A DNA stretch of 64,000 bases from SYFT01 sp964471115 (GTDB lineage: Bacteria > Acidobacteriota > Vicinamibacteria > Vicinamibacterales > SCN-69-37): contig CAYYFE010000007.1 in the NCBI GenBank assembly GCA_964471115.1, positions 59,048 to 123,047 on the forward strand. The letters run 5' to 3'. Below are positions 41,384 through 49,873 of the stretch, one piece after another; positions within the stretch are counted from its first letter, which is position 1; every line of letters begins with the position of its first letter. The position numbers and the translations under genes are program-made. The notes below the pieces were generated by a model that saw nothing but the letters and a program-made list of their open reading frames with translations, ran no database searches and was not told the origin of the DNA.

Positions 41384-41583
41384 CGCGTCGCCTCCTTCGG
41401 ATACTCGTACGCGCACACGCTGCAGATGCGCTGGCGGTGCGCCGATGCCCCCAACGGGGAGGCCTCGATCGCCTTCTTCTTGCTGGCGCCACATTGCGGA
41501 CAGCCTGACGCCTTGGCCGCGTGGTCCTCCGGCCGCTCGTCGACGTCTTCGGACGGCTTCGGGCGCCGTGTGAAGAGGCCCAT
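41380..41583 (-). CDS. Small zinc-ribbon phage protein
   Basis: A 67-residue protein with a CPQCG...CSVC zinc ribbon (GCPQCGASKKKAI ... RICSVCAYEY) after a charged N-terminus. Its start overlaps the upstream gene's stop by 1 bp. Possibly DNA binding, but no partner is evident. Confidence 0.55.
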   Translation of the reverse strand: MGLFTRRPKPSEDVDERPEDHAAKASGCPQCGASKKKAIEASPLGASAHRQRICSVCAYEYPKEATR

Positions 41584-42005
41584 CACGCGGCACGCTCCAC
41601 CTGCGCATGGACGTAGACGGTCAGCTGCTTGACGAGCGCATTGCCCGCCTGTTCGTCCGGCACCTCGGCCACGCCCATCACGCTTTGAAACACCACCGTC
41701 CACCCCACCACGGTCATCACGGCCGCCGGGGGATCGAACGCCCCCACCAGGTCGTTGGCAATCGCCTTGGCCTCGGTCCACCCGAGCTGCGTGGAGAACA
41801 CGTCCAGCTCGATGTCGACCTCCCAGATCCGGTTGTCCGCCACGGCGCCCATCGGCTTGCCGCGGACGGTCTGCCGAATGCAGGGATACTCGGGCGTGGG
41901 CGGCACGTGGTCGGCCATGCGATTGGCCACCCTGGCCGCAGCCGGCGAGGCCAGCACCGTCGTGTGCACGCCCGCAGCGATGGCGGCCGTCGGCTCGTAC
42001 GTCAT
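41583..42005 (-). CDS. Putative tail completion/terminator protein
   Basis: A 140-residue protein between the head-tail joining protein and the tube-region genes. It contains WEVDIELDVFSTQLGWTEAKAIANDLVGAFD and NALVKQLTVYVHAQV. These resemble tail terminator (gp U / DUF3168-type) proteins. Start ATG at 42003-42005, TGATG coupling with the preceding gene. Confidence 0.55.
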   Translation of the reverse strand: MTYEPTAAIAAGVHTTVLASPAAARVANRMADHVPPTPEYPCIRQTVRGKPMGAVADNRIWEVDIELDVFSTQLGWTEAKAIANDLVGAFDPPAAVMTVVGWTVVFQSVMGVAEVPDEQAGNALVKQLTVYVHAQVERAA

Positions 42006-42346
42006 GCCGCCCGCTCCACCAGGTCCACCACCATCCACTGCCGGCTTTCCATCGTCGGCGGTCCCGCCATCTCAAACACCCGGCGCGCGGCGCCCTCGGG
42101 CCAGCTGGGCGTCCACAGCACGCGCATGTTGGCGTCTAGGCCAAACACGGCCTGCAGGCGGAACCGCGCGCGCCGCTCGCTCTGCATCGCATCGACCTGC
42201 AGACGCTCCGAGGCCGCCTGGGGCAGCGGTTCCGCCGCGGCCGTCAAGACGGTGCGGTACGTCGCCACGCGGCTGCCCTGCGCAGTCGTGGTGTACGACG
42301 GCGACTGAAACAGCAGCTGCTCACGGAGGGCTCCGACGCGCGCCAT
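42002..42346 (-). CDS. Head-tail joining protein (phage head completion type)
   Basis: A 114-residue protein with LREQLLFQSPSYTTTAQGSRVATY, like SPP1 gp16/HK97 head-closure proteins that fold as a small beta barrel. It lies between the connector gene and the tail completion gene. Start ATG 42344-42346 overlaps the connector stop by one base. Confidence 0.7.
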   Translation of the reverse strand: MARVGALREQLLFQSPSYTTTAQGSRVATYRTVLTAAAEPLPQAASERLQVDAMQSERRARFRLQAVFGLDANMRVLWTPSWPEGAARRVFEMAGPPTMESRQWMVVDLVERAA

Positions 42347-43290
42347 CAGCCGTGACTCCGAAACGACCGGTAGATCGACGCCGGGCCAGCGGGCAACTCC
42401 GCGACAATCGTTCCGGTCACCACCGATTCGCGCTGGGAGTACATCGTCGCCAGATCCATCAACATGGCGGCGCGCAGACGCGCCGGCACGTCGGCCGCCG
42501 TGGCTCCATAGCCGCAGACGAACCGGATCGACACGTCCCCGGGACGACCATCGGTCGACGGCCAAGCCACCCCTGCGGCGCGCACAATCCGACCGCGCGA
42601 TGCCGTTGGACCAGAGGGCGCCTCCACGGTGTAGTTGCTCGCCGGCCAGGTCTGCCACACCCCAGCCGTGTCGCGGTACTTGATCCACGTCACCGACTGG
42701 AGCGGCGGCTTCGGCAGCGACAAGACGTCGCCGGCCGGGAAGCCATCGCGGACCTGATCCCAGGTCTGGGTGATGAACGCCCGCCGCGTCGCCAGCTCCG
42801 CGCGCTCACGCGCGTCCTGGATCCGTAGGATCAACTCCGGACTCGCCGTCGTATTGGCGGATGGGGCCTGTGCCCCCAAGCTGGCCGCGGCGGCGTTGAG
42901 CGCGTACGTCTCCGTCTCGTTGTCAGCAATCGTCGCAAACAGCTTCGCCACGGTCTGCCCGGGCGCAATCGCATACCCCTTCCGAGCCGTCACTGACGCC
43001 CCGCCCAGGGGGATCCCCGAGATCGCGATCTGGCCATTCACGGTCTTGTCGGCCACCGTCACCGTCTCGAGGTCGCCGAGCGTGGTCTCGCCGTCGGCGG
43101 TGACGAACGTGAAGCCGATCTGCCACACGCCGTTGTCGCAGTTGCCGGCCGCGGCCGGGGACGCCAGCGCCAGGGTCGGCTTCGGCGGGGCCGGCTCCCC
43201 AGACGCACTGTTCATGAGCAGCTGTCGGCGGGCCTCCGCGACGGTGACCGGCTCGAGCGCCGGCGCGGTCACAAGCGAAAGCGCCGCCAT
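42346..43290 (-). CDS. Head-tail connector (gp6-like) with inserted beta domain
   Basis: A 314-residue protein. Residues 1-45 and about 155-314 form a helical connector of the gp6-like family: VTVAEARRQLL, then RIQDARERAELATRRAFITQTWDQVRDGF and DVPARLRAAMLMDLATMYSQRE. The middle 100 residues (NCDNGVWQIGFTFVTADGETTLG ... SVTARKGYAI ... LFATIADNET) look like an inserted Ig/fibronectin-type domain. A typical gp6 is about 100-190 residues. The start at 43290 is supported by the ATG. Confidence 0.75.
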   Translation of the reverse strand: MAALSLVTAPALEPVTVAEARRQLLMNSASGEPAPPKPTLALASPAAAGNCDNGVWQIGFTFVTADGETTLGDLETVTVADKTVNGQIAISGIPLGGASVTARKGYAIAPGQTVAKLFATIADNETETYALNAAAASLGAQAPSANTTASPELILRIQDARERAELATRRAFITQTWDQVRDGFPAGDVLSLPKPPLQSVTWIKYRDTAGVWQTWPASNYTVEAPSGPTASRGRIVRAAGVAWPSTDGRPGDVSIRFVCGYGATAADVPARLRAAMLMDLATMYSQRESVVTGTIVAELPAGPASIYRSFRSHG

Positions 43291-43294
43291 GACG

Positions 43295-43687
43295 CTACAC
43301 ACCCACCGCATACACGATCTCCACCACGACCTCGGCCGAGTTGACGACGTTGTTGGAGATCGCCACAGTCAGCGTGTCCGTCTCATCGACCACCGGATGG
43401 AGACTGGTCCCTGTGTACACGACGGGAGCGACCTCCGTGTTCGCCGTGTCGCGATTGGCGCCAACCCCTTGGAGCACGTCATGCCCGTGCTGGTTGGTCA
43501 CGACCACGTCGTAGTTGTCCGTCGGGGCTGTCGCGCCCGGATTGGTCACCAGCTGCAGCACACGGCCTTCGAACGCCGGCAGCACCGTCGACGGGAAGCT
43601 GCCGTCCGCGGCGTCGGCCACGCAGGTGGCCACGATCTTGCGGACGTGGCCCACCTGGAGGTGCTCAATTGAGACCGACCCTGCCAT
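43295..43687 (-). CDS. Phage head decoration or structural protein
   Basis: A 130-residue beta-rich protein, MAGSVSIEHLQVGHVRKI and onward, with a central NYDVVVTNQHGHDVLQG. No membrane segment. It lies between the connector and other small head genes, suggesting a decoration or completion protein. Confidence 0.5.
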   Translation of the reverse strand: MAGSVSIEHLQVGHVRKIVATCVADAADGSFPSTVLPAFEGRVLQLVTNPGATAPTDNYDVVVTNQHGHDVLQGVGANRDTANTEVAPVVYTGTSLHPVVDETDTLTVAISNNVVNSAEVVVEIVYAVGV

Positions 43688-43690
43688 GTG

Positions 43691-44161
43691 CTACTCCGGG
43701 TCGATGCAGTACGACACCAACACGTCGATGTGGGTGGCCGTCGCCAATGAGCTGCCGGTCTTGCCGATGGTAATGGCCGTGTTTTCATCACACGCCGTGA
43801 ACGAAACACCGCCTGCCAAAATGGCCGCGTTCGAGGCACCGGCACGCAAGAGCGTGTTCTGCGTCAACCCAGCAACTGCCGCCGCCACGAGCTGGACGCC
43901 GCTGGCGGCCTGCGTCCCAAGGATATCCACTGACGTGGCGGTCGCTGCATTGCCGCCGATCGCAATAAGCGCGGCGTCAACCAGCCGATACTTGAACCCG
44001 TCGAGCGCCGCGAGAATCGTTGCTCCGGCATTGACCTCTGCCGCGGTAAACCGCTTGCGGACCTGATACACCAGGTTCGGCAGCAAGAGCCTGGCATCCC
44101 CCTCCTCGGTGAACTGGAGACTCCCATTGACCCAGGCAGACTTGACTCTTGTGACAGGCAT
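43691..44161 (-). CDS. Phage head-associated hypothetical protein
   Basis: A 156-residue protein, MPVTRVKSAWVNGSLQFTEEG and onward. It has two Ala/Gly-rich hydrophobic stretches and a Thr-rich end, compatible with a beta-sandwich structural protein. A 10-bp hairpin lies upstream of its ribosome-binding site (44178-44204). Confidence 0.5.
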   Translation of the reverse strand: MPVTRVKSAWVNGSLQFTEEGDARLLLPNLVYQVRKRFTAAEVNAGATILAALDGFKYRLVDAALIAIGGNAATATSVDILGTQAASGVQLVAAAVAGLTQNTLLRAGASNAAILAGGVSFTACDENTAITIGKTGSSLATATHIDVLVSYCIDPE

Positions 44162-44177
44162 CTGGATTCCTTTCCAT

Positions 44178-44204
44178 GCCGGGCTCCCTGATTAGGAGCC
44201 CGGC
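44178..44204 (-). terminator. Hairpin between two head genes
   Basis: GCCGGGCTCC / GGAGCCCGGC with a 7-nt loop (CTGATTA) lies in the 91-bp gap. It has no U-tract on the minus-strand transcript. Possible processing or attenuation site within the late operon. Confidence 0.5.
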
Positions 44205-44252
44205 TTCGGGGTGAACACTCCGGCCGGTGGTTCCGGCCGAGAACACGAGTGA

Positions 44253-44714
44253 CTACGCGATGTAGTCGGCGGTCAGTCCGTCCTTTGCCACGCGACCATG
44301 CGCTTCGGCGTAGACGACACACTCGTCAGTGCCCGTGGCCAGCGTCAGGCGCACACCGATGTAGGCGTTGGTGGCGGCCATCTCGGCCTTGATCTGCTCG
44401 CCAGCGACCTCGAGCCACGATGTGTCGCCCACAGCGTCGGCATCAGCCACCGTGTCGGCCTTGCTGGCAATCACACTCACGTTGCCGGTGCCGTCCGCCG
44501 CGTCAGCCGTGATGATCTCAAGCAGGTCGATGTCGCCGGCCCCCACGGACTTGAAGGCGCCGACAAGAAAGCACATGGCCGCGTCTCCGATGGGCAGGCA
44601 CTTGGCACTGTTACCAGGGTCAAGCGTGGCCACAACGGCCGTGGTGGCGTCAGGGTCAAAGTCGACCAGACGGCGCTTGGCCAGGGTGCGGAGCTTGTTT
44701 GCGGTGTAGCTCAT
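44253..44714 (-). CDS. Phage head-associated hypothetical protein
   Basis: A 153-residue protein, MSYTANKLRTLAKRRLVDFDP and onward, from ATG 44712-44714. It is Ala/Val/Asp-rich with predicted beta structure, lying directly after the major capsid gene. Possibly a head decoration or stabilisation protein; no family recognised. Confidence 0.5.
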   Translation of the reverse strand: MSYTANKLRTLAKRRLVDFDPDATTAVVATLDPGNSAKCLPIGDAAMCFLVGAFKSVGAGDIDLLEIITADAADGTGNVSVIASKADTVADADAVGDTSWLEVAGEQIKAEMAATNAYIGVRLTLATGTDECVVYAEAHGRVAKDGLTADYIA

Positions 44715-44746
44715 GATGTCCCTCTCTTCTTGAAATGCCGACCGCG

Positions 44747-46426
44747 TTACGACCGCGTGGCCAGCGTCACCACCGGCGAGAGCGTGTCGCCGTTGACCGG
44801 CGTGAGCGCGGTCGTCCACCACCACTGCGCGTCGTTGCGGCGATAGAAGCGGAACGCCCGCTCGTTTGCCTCGAACCGTACGTGCATCGACTCGGCAAAC
44901 TGTTCGCTCTGATACGTCCCCCAGAGGTACTCAGAAGGCACCATCAGGATGAGGTCGCCCTCCGTGCCCAGGGTCTTGGCGAACTCGGTGAAGAGCAGCG
45001 GCCGTCCGTCCAACATGCCGTCAAAGCCTGCAGGCGCGCCCTCAGTCAGGAAGTAAGGGACGACCGATCCACCCGTGCCAACAGCCTGAACGATTGACTT
45101 GAGCTGCGGCCGCGTGTTGTGGTTCGCCAGCCAGATCGCCCGGCCATATCGCCAGCAGCGAGCGGCCATCTTATCGATGTTCTCCTTCAGAATCGTGGAT
45201 GCCTTCTGGCCCGTCTCCTTCGAGACAGTGACCTTGCAGCCAGCGGTGAGCGCACCCTGGCGTTCGCCCACACCGCTTCCGCTGATGCTCTCGCGCATTT
45301 CCGAGGCGACGTACTCGTCGCGGAATCCCGCCTGGATGATGGACACGAACGAGATCGGCGAGTCCGTCAGGACTTCATCAGTAGCAATCGCGAGGCCAAC
45401 CTCTTTGTTCGCCCGCAGAGTGACCTGCTCGAACTTGGTGCGCTTCGCATCGGCCGACACCGCCTCGGGCGTGCGGGTCACCGTGAACCCGCCGCTCACG
45501 GATGTGGCATGGTTCTTGTCCACTCGCGAGTTGAAAGACACGATGGGGTTGGTCATCGGCACCGACGTGTACAGGGACACCAGCGGGTTGTCCCCCTGCC
45601 CCACGGACAAGATCCCGGGTGAGACGCCATGGGGCACGAGGAAGCCACCATAGGCGTTGTCGTAGGTGCCCTGCTCGTCGCTTCCCTGCGCAGCGCGCAG
45701 CGGGAGCAGTCGTGCATCGACCCGACGACCAGAACCGGCATCCATCACAGCCCGGAGAAACTCACGGTGGTCCTGGAATCCGCGCTTCGGATCCGACTCT
45801 GCATGATTTGCGCCCATCTGGATGCTCGGCACACTGGCGCGCCCCTGCGCGGCCGCGTGCGCATCCGGATCCGGCCGGAGCAGCTGCAGGTTCCGCTCGG
45901 CTTCGTTGGCCTCTTCGGCCGCACGCAGCTGGGTGCCGTTCGCGTCGATCTTGGCTTCGATCGCGTTGATCTCGGTGGTCAGCGCCTCGAACCGCGCCGT
46001 CTCGTCGGCCGTCAGATCTCGCCCGTCCTTCAGCGCCGCGACGCCGATCTCCGACCGTTCCTTGGTCTTCGCCACCAGCTGCGTGCGCAGCTCGGCATCC
46101 CGCTGGCGGAACAGCTTCAGACTGCCGCCGATCAGGCCGACCGACAGGAGGGAGTCTGACGACAAGTCGGAGGACACCGCCATGAGCAGCACGGCGCCGG
46201 CCGCGGCCGCCACCTGGACGCCCCCGAAGGACGTCACGGACGACACGAGGCGCTGCAGCAGCGACAGGCCGGCTCGCACGAACGACGACGAACGTTCGCG
46301 CCAGGGTTCGACCTCGAGGGTCCCGACCCCCTGCCGACAGATCTGGAAGATGTTGGTGGGCATGCTGGCGATACCAATGGCCATCGCCAGGAGAATGGGC
46401 ACAACCGTGAAGCGGTGCGTGAGCAT
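44747..46426 (-). CDS. Major capsid protein, HK97 fold, with hydrophobic N-terminal extension
   Basis: A 559-residue protein. The C-terminal 290 residues follow the HK97 capsid plan (EQGTYDNAYGGFLVP, FVSIIQAGFRDEYVASEM, TPVNGDTLSPVVTL). Upstream lies a helical delta-type scaffold region (about residues 104-180). The first 100 residues hold two hydrophobic segments (VVPILLAMAIGIA, about 8-20, and VQVAAAAGAVLLMAV, about 70-84). The ATG at 46424-46426 has a good AGGGGAG ribosome-binding site, so the extension is probably translated, and it would be cut off by the S49 protease. A membrane-targeting segment on a capsid protein is unusual. Confidence 0.8.
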   Translation of the reverse strand: MLTHRFTVVPILLAMAIGIASMPTNIFQICRQGVGTLEVEPWRERSSSFVRAGLSLLQRLVSSVTSFGGVQVAAAAGAVLLMAVSSDLSSDSLLSVGLIGGSLKLFRQRDAELRTQLVAKTKERSEIGVAALKDGRDLTADETARFEALTTEINAIEAKIDANGTQLRAAEEANEAERNLQLLRPDPDAHAAAQGRASVPSIQMGANHAESDPKRGFQDHREFLRAVMDAGSGRRVDARLLPLRAAQGSDEQGTYDNAYGGFLVPHGVSPGILSVGQGDNPLVSLYTSVPMTNPIVSFNSRVDKNHATSVSGGFTVTRTPEAVSADAKRTKFEQVTLRANKEVGLAIATDEVLTDSPISFVSIIQAGFRDEYVASEMRESISGSGVGERQGALTAGCKVTVSKETGQKASTILKENIDKMAARCWRYGRAIWLANHNTRPQLKSIVQAVGTGGSVVPYFLTEGAPAGFDGMLDGRPLLFTEFAKTLGTEGDLILMVPSEYLWGTYQSEQFAESMHVRFEANERAFRFYRRNDAQWWWTTALTPVNGDTLSPVVTLATRS

Positions 46427-46692
46427 GAGCGTTGACTCCCCTGAAAAGCAAAAGCGCACGGCTTGATCGCGCTCGCTCGGATGGTCTCCCCCGGGCAACA
46501 GCTCAGCTGTGCCAGCCAGACACCCACATCCCGAACGAACCGAATCAAGACCGCGCGCTTCTCAGAAGCCGCCTGCCCTGGTCACTGCCACGGTCACCAC
46601 TCATCGGAGGGTGAGAGCGTGATCAGCCGTGCCTTACACAATCGTGAGCCTACGCCCACGATCGCGCGTTGTCTATTTTTCAATACAAAAAA
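46427..46692 (-). promoter_or_regulatory. Gene-free region between RHH and capsid genes, with palindromes
   Basis: 266 bp with no gene on either strand. It contains two 13-bp palindromes, GCTTCTCAGAAGC (46557-46569) and ACAGCTCAGCTGT (46498-46510), 59 bp apart. An AT-rich patch with T and A runs (about 46672-46692) follows the RHH stop. It looks like a control region for the capsid gene, with the palindromes as candidate operators. Confidence 0.5.
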
Positions 46693-46890
46693 TCACGGTC
46701 GCGAGGACGACAGCGTGCGAATGAGGACCTGCCTGGCTACGTCCGCGACCGTCTCCCCGCGCCGATGAGCCTGCCGGCACAGGGTGTCGTGCACCTCACG
46801 AGGCACCCGTGTCGAGACAGGGACCAGCTGGTCCTCGTCCGGCTTGCGCGGCCGCCCGCGCCGGGTCCGCGACGCCTGGTCAGTGTCCAA
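46693..46890 (-). CDS. Ribbon-helix-helix protein inside the late operon
   Basis: A 65-residue protein. A basic start (SRTRRGRPRKPDEDQ) leads into a ribbon-helix-helix pattern: LVPVSTRVPREVHDTLCRQAHRRGETVADVARQVLIRTL. The best start is TTG at 46888-46890, which lies within the end of the protease gene; a GTG further upstream is also possible. RHH proteins bind operator DNA as dimers. Its position between protease and capsid genes is unusual. Confidence 0.6.
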   Translation of the reverse strand: MDTDQASRTRRGRPRKPDEDQLVPVSTRVPREVHDTLCRQAHRRGETVADVARQVLIRTLSSSRP

Positions 46891-47947
46891 GGATCCGCTC
46901 GGCCAGCTGTGTCCGTACACCACGCGCCGCGACAACCGGCGGCACCGCCGCCGCGGGCTCCGGCTGGTCCGGATCCTGAGGCGCCGGCGTGGCCGCGGCC
47001 ACGGCGAGTGGCTCGTCGCCGACCGGCTCCTCCACCGCCAACGCCGGCGCATCCAGATCTGAGGCCTCAGCTCTGGCGCCACCGCCGACCTGTGACCGGC
47101 CACGACGATTCATCGCCCGCCCGATGACGTCATCCATCGTGGCGAGGCGGTCGATCATGCCGATCGACTTCGCCTCTTTCGAGGGGAACGCCAGCCCCTG
47201 CCCGAACGTGTCCCGCACCTGCGCGACGGACACATTGCGGCCACGAGCCACGGCCTTCAGAAAGGCCTGGTAGATCGAGTCGCACCGCTCCTGCAGACGG
47301 GCAACTTCGTCCTCAGACAACGGCTCGAACGGATTTCGCGAAAACTTCTTGGTGCCAGACCGGACGATCGTGACCTTGATGCCCTCCTTCGCCAGGTGCT
47401 CGCTCAGGTCGGCGTGCACGGTGTACACCCCGATCGACCCGATGTTGTCCGACAGGAGACTCGGAACGGCAGCGATTTCGTCTGCCTGACTGGCGATCCA
47501 GTACGCCGCGGACGCCATCATGCCGTTGGCCACCGCGATGATGGGCTTGCGGCCACGCGCCTCGAACACGGTGTCCGCGGCCTCCAGGACGCCATCGACC
47601 GTACCCCCAGGACTGTCGCAGTCGATCACGACGGTGCCGACGCTGTCATCGGCCATGGCCTGGCTGAACATGCGCGCGAACCTCTCCGCGGAGATCCCGC
47701 CGCTCGATTCGTCCATGCTGCCGATCCGGTGGCAGATTGTGCCTCGCAACGGCACGATCGCGACGCCGCGGCCGGAGGGTGCCGATGCCGGCGCCGTGGT
47801 GCTGGCCAACGTTGCCGCGATCTCCTCGTGGGTGAACTCCCCGCCGGCCGCCCGAAACGCCAGGACCGAGAGAATCGCCTGCATCTTGGATTCCGCAATC
47901 GCCCAGGGCGTGCGCGCCACGTAGTTCAGGATGTGCCCATATTTCAT
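46880..47947 (-). CDS. Prohead protease, S49/ClpP-like
   Basis: A 355-residue protein from the ATG at 47945-47947, overlapping the portal stop. It belongs to the S49 (SppA) serine peptidases used as phage prohead proteases: VVIDCDSPGGTVDGVLEAADTV, then VANGMMASAAYWIAS with a likely nucleophile Ser146, and a GSIGVYTVHADLSEHLAKEGIKVTIVRSGTKK part with candidate base Lys. An Ala/Pro-rich tail follows. It matures the capsid and probably trims the capsid N-terminus. Its 3' end overlaps the RHH gene by 11 bp. Confidence 0.85.
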   Translation of the reverse strand: MKYGHILNYVARTPWAIAESKMQAILSVLAFRAAGGEFTHEEIAATLASTTAPASAPSGRGVAIVPLRGTICHRIGSMDESSGGISAERFARMFSQAMADDSVGTVVIDCDSPGGTVDGVLEAADTVFEARGRKPIIAVANGMMASAAYWIASQADEIAAVPSLLSDNIGSIGVYTVHADLSEHLAKEGIKVTIVRSGTKKFSRNPFEPLSEDEVARLQERCDSIYQAFLKAVARGRNVSVAQVRDTFGQGLAFPSKEAKSIGMIDRLATMDDVIGRAMNRRGRSQVGGGARAEASDLDAPALAVEEPVGDEPLAVAAATPAPQDPDQPEPAAAVPPVVAARGVRTQLAERILGH

Positions 47948-49590
47948 GCTGCTACCCGATCTCCTTCCACCACGAGCGCGGCCAACTCGCCCGCCTCGAA
48001 TTGTTCCCACGCCTGACCAGCCTCCCCGTCGATCGGCACGACGCCCTGAGCCACAAAGACCGTCCCGTGTTGGGCGGCATACGCGCGCGCCGTCTCAATC
48101 GGGAGCCGCATGGTCTCCGCAATGAACTGGGCGTGATCCGCGTAGAACTCGCGCAGCGACGCCTGCCAGGCCTCGGGGTTGTCGGCGTGTTTGCGCGCCA
48201 GCTTCTCCACGGCCACGCGCTCCCGGCGCACACACCGCACCGCCTGGTCATGGATGGCCAGCATGCCGCGCAGCAACGCACGGTCACCGCCGCGGCGCCG
48301 CCCCTCACGCCGGTCCACGTCGCGTCGCTCGTCCTCCCCAGCGGTGCGCGAGGATTCGCCAGGCCGAAAGTCCATGGCCGACAGCCGATCCAACTCCGGG
48401 TCGGGATTCATATTCAGAATTACGCGGGCCTCCGACGGCCGCATCACCCGCATCCGAATCATCTTTTCGAGGAACGCCGACTGGGCATCCGGGTCCCCGC
48501 GCAGCAGCGCCTCGAGCAAGAACTCAGAGAAATACTGGTCCTTCGCCAGAATCAGATCGCGCTGCACCGCCTGCTCGTACATCACCGCGGGCGGCCGCAA
48601 CGTGCCGATGACATAGTCGAGCGCTGCCTGAACCTGGGACCCATACGCCACGGCGTCCTTGATGCCCAACTTGTACCCGGGCAGTCGCAGGAACCGTGCC
48701 GCCTCGCGCACGCCCCACTCCTGGGCCAGCATCATCTGCGCCTTTTCCGGCTCGATCGACAGGTTCTCGATCGTCACGTCGTCCGGGATGACCAGCAGGC
48801 CAAAGGCGTTCTCGACGCCGGCGGCGTACCGCGTGATACTGGCGTGGAGCGCCTTCTCGTCTTCCTCGTCCTTCTCGCCCTTGTAGGTGGCCACCGCGGA
48901 CGCGGTCATCCCCGATCGGAAGAACCGCCCGGCGGTGCGCTGCGTGGCGACGGCGGCCCCGATGGACTCGGTGCCGTACTGGACCGCACTGGCAACCGAC
49001 ACGCCCCCGTCGAAGGACAGGCCACGCACCACGAACATGTCGTCCTGCGTCAGTGGCCGCACCCGACCATCGAGCTCGGTCAGCCGATACCGAATCCGTC
49101 CACTGGGCAGACGCTCAGGCTGGACCCGGTCCGGGTGGCGCGGCAACAACTGGTCCATGAACCCAGTGGGCCCCTTGACGATTTCTGCGTAGCACACCTC
49201 ACGCAGAATGAGCGACGCGAACTGGCCGATCAGAAACTCACTGGCCGTCTGGTAGTCGTTGGGCGCCCAGCGGAGGCGGTAGGCCAGTGCCCCGATGCCG
49301 GCCTGGCTGGACACCCCACCGGTGACCTTGTCCTTGCCGCCGTCATCGCGGCGGCGGTAGAGCTGCAGCGGCAACGTGGCCAGGTCGTAGGCAATGATCT
49401 TCGTACCGGCGTAGAAGGCCGACAAGGTCAGCGCCAGATCGGGCGTGACATGAACCCCGGCGCTCGACAACGACGAGACCCAAGTCGACGGCAGGTACGT
49501 CCCGTACATGTGCCGCTGCGCAAACGGATCCCCCTGCGCGGACCACCGCGCCGGCGCGGCCACCGTGGACAGTCGTGCCAGCAGTCCCAT
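47944..49590 (-). CDS. Portal protein, HK97 type
   Basis: A 548-residue protein with the HK97 portal pattern: LALTLSAFYAGTKIIAYDLATLPLQLYRR near the N-terminus, FLIGQFASLILREVCYAEIVKG, and EWGVREAARFLRLPGYKLG. A C-terminal extension of about 130 residues is rich in Arg and Glu (RREGRRRGGDRALLRGML). It forms the dodecameric DNA-translocation vertex. It overlaps the protease gene by 4 bp. Confidence 0.9.
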   Translation of the reverse strand: MGLLARLSTVAAPARWSAQGDPFAQRHMYGTYLPSTWVSSLSSAGVHVTPDLALTLSAFYAGTKIIAYDLATLPLQLYRRRDDGGKDKVTGGVSSQAGIGALAYRLRWAPNDYQTASEFLIGQFASLILREVCYAEIVKGPTGFMDQLLPRHPDRVQPERLPSGRIRYRLTELDGRVRPLTQDDMFVVRGLSFDGGVSVASAVQYGTESIGAAVATQRTAGRFFRSGMTASAVATYKGEKDEEDEKALHASITRYAAGVENAFGLLVIPDDVTIENLSIEPEKAQMMLAQEWGVREAARFLRLPGYKLGIKDAVAYGSQVQAALDYVIGTLRPPAVMYEQAVQRDLILAKDQYFSEFLLEALLRGDPDAQSAFLEKMIRMRVMRPSEARVILNMNPDPELDRLSAMDFRPGESSRTAGEDERRDVDRREGRRRGGDRALLRGMLAIHDQAVRCVRRERVAVEKLARKHADNPEAWQASLREFYADHAQFIAETMRLPIETARAYAAQHGTVFVAQGVVPIDGEAGQAWEQFEAGELAALVVEGDRVAA

Positions 49591-49591
49591 C

Positions 49592-49873
49592 TCAGGCCTC
49601 GTCCTTTCGCGATGACAGCCTGGCCTTGTCCATGGGGACGCCCATGGCGCGCCGCTCGACGAAGGCCCGACGTGTCGGCAAGGTCATCCAGATCAAGAGT
49701 ACGCCCGGAGTCAAGAAGGCGCCGGGCCGCCACACGTCCCACAGCCCGATCGCGACCAGCACAAGCCCCGTGAGCAGTGCCACCTCATCGAGGCCAATGA
49801 CGGTCGTCACCGCGCGCCAGGCCGCGCGCCCCCACGCCCCGACATGCCTACCGATACTGCGCCAGTTCTGCAT
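49592..49873 (-). CDS. Small phage membrane protein
   Basis: A 93-residue protein with two hydrophobic segments (about residues 25-45 and 50-65, VALLTGLVLVAIGLWDV and PGVLLIWMTL) between terminase and portal genes. It overlaps the end of the terminase large-subunit gene by 26 bp. Starts at ATG 49871-49873 or the GTG before it. Function unknown; the location is typical of small head-region accessory genes. Confidence 0.55.
   Translation of the reverse strand: MQNWRSIGRHVGAWGRAAWRAVTTVIGLDEVALLTGLVLVAIGLWDVWRPGAFLTPGVLLIWMTLPTRRAFVERRAMGVPMDKARLSSRKDEA

Noticed and set aside
46675..46692. T-run after the RHH gene as a strong terminator
   Set aside because: No stable GC stem directly precedes the T-run on the minus-strand transcript.
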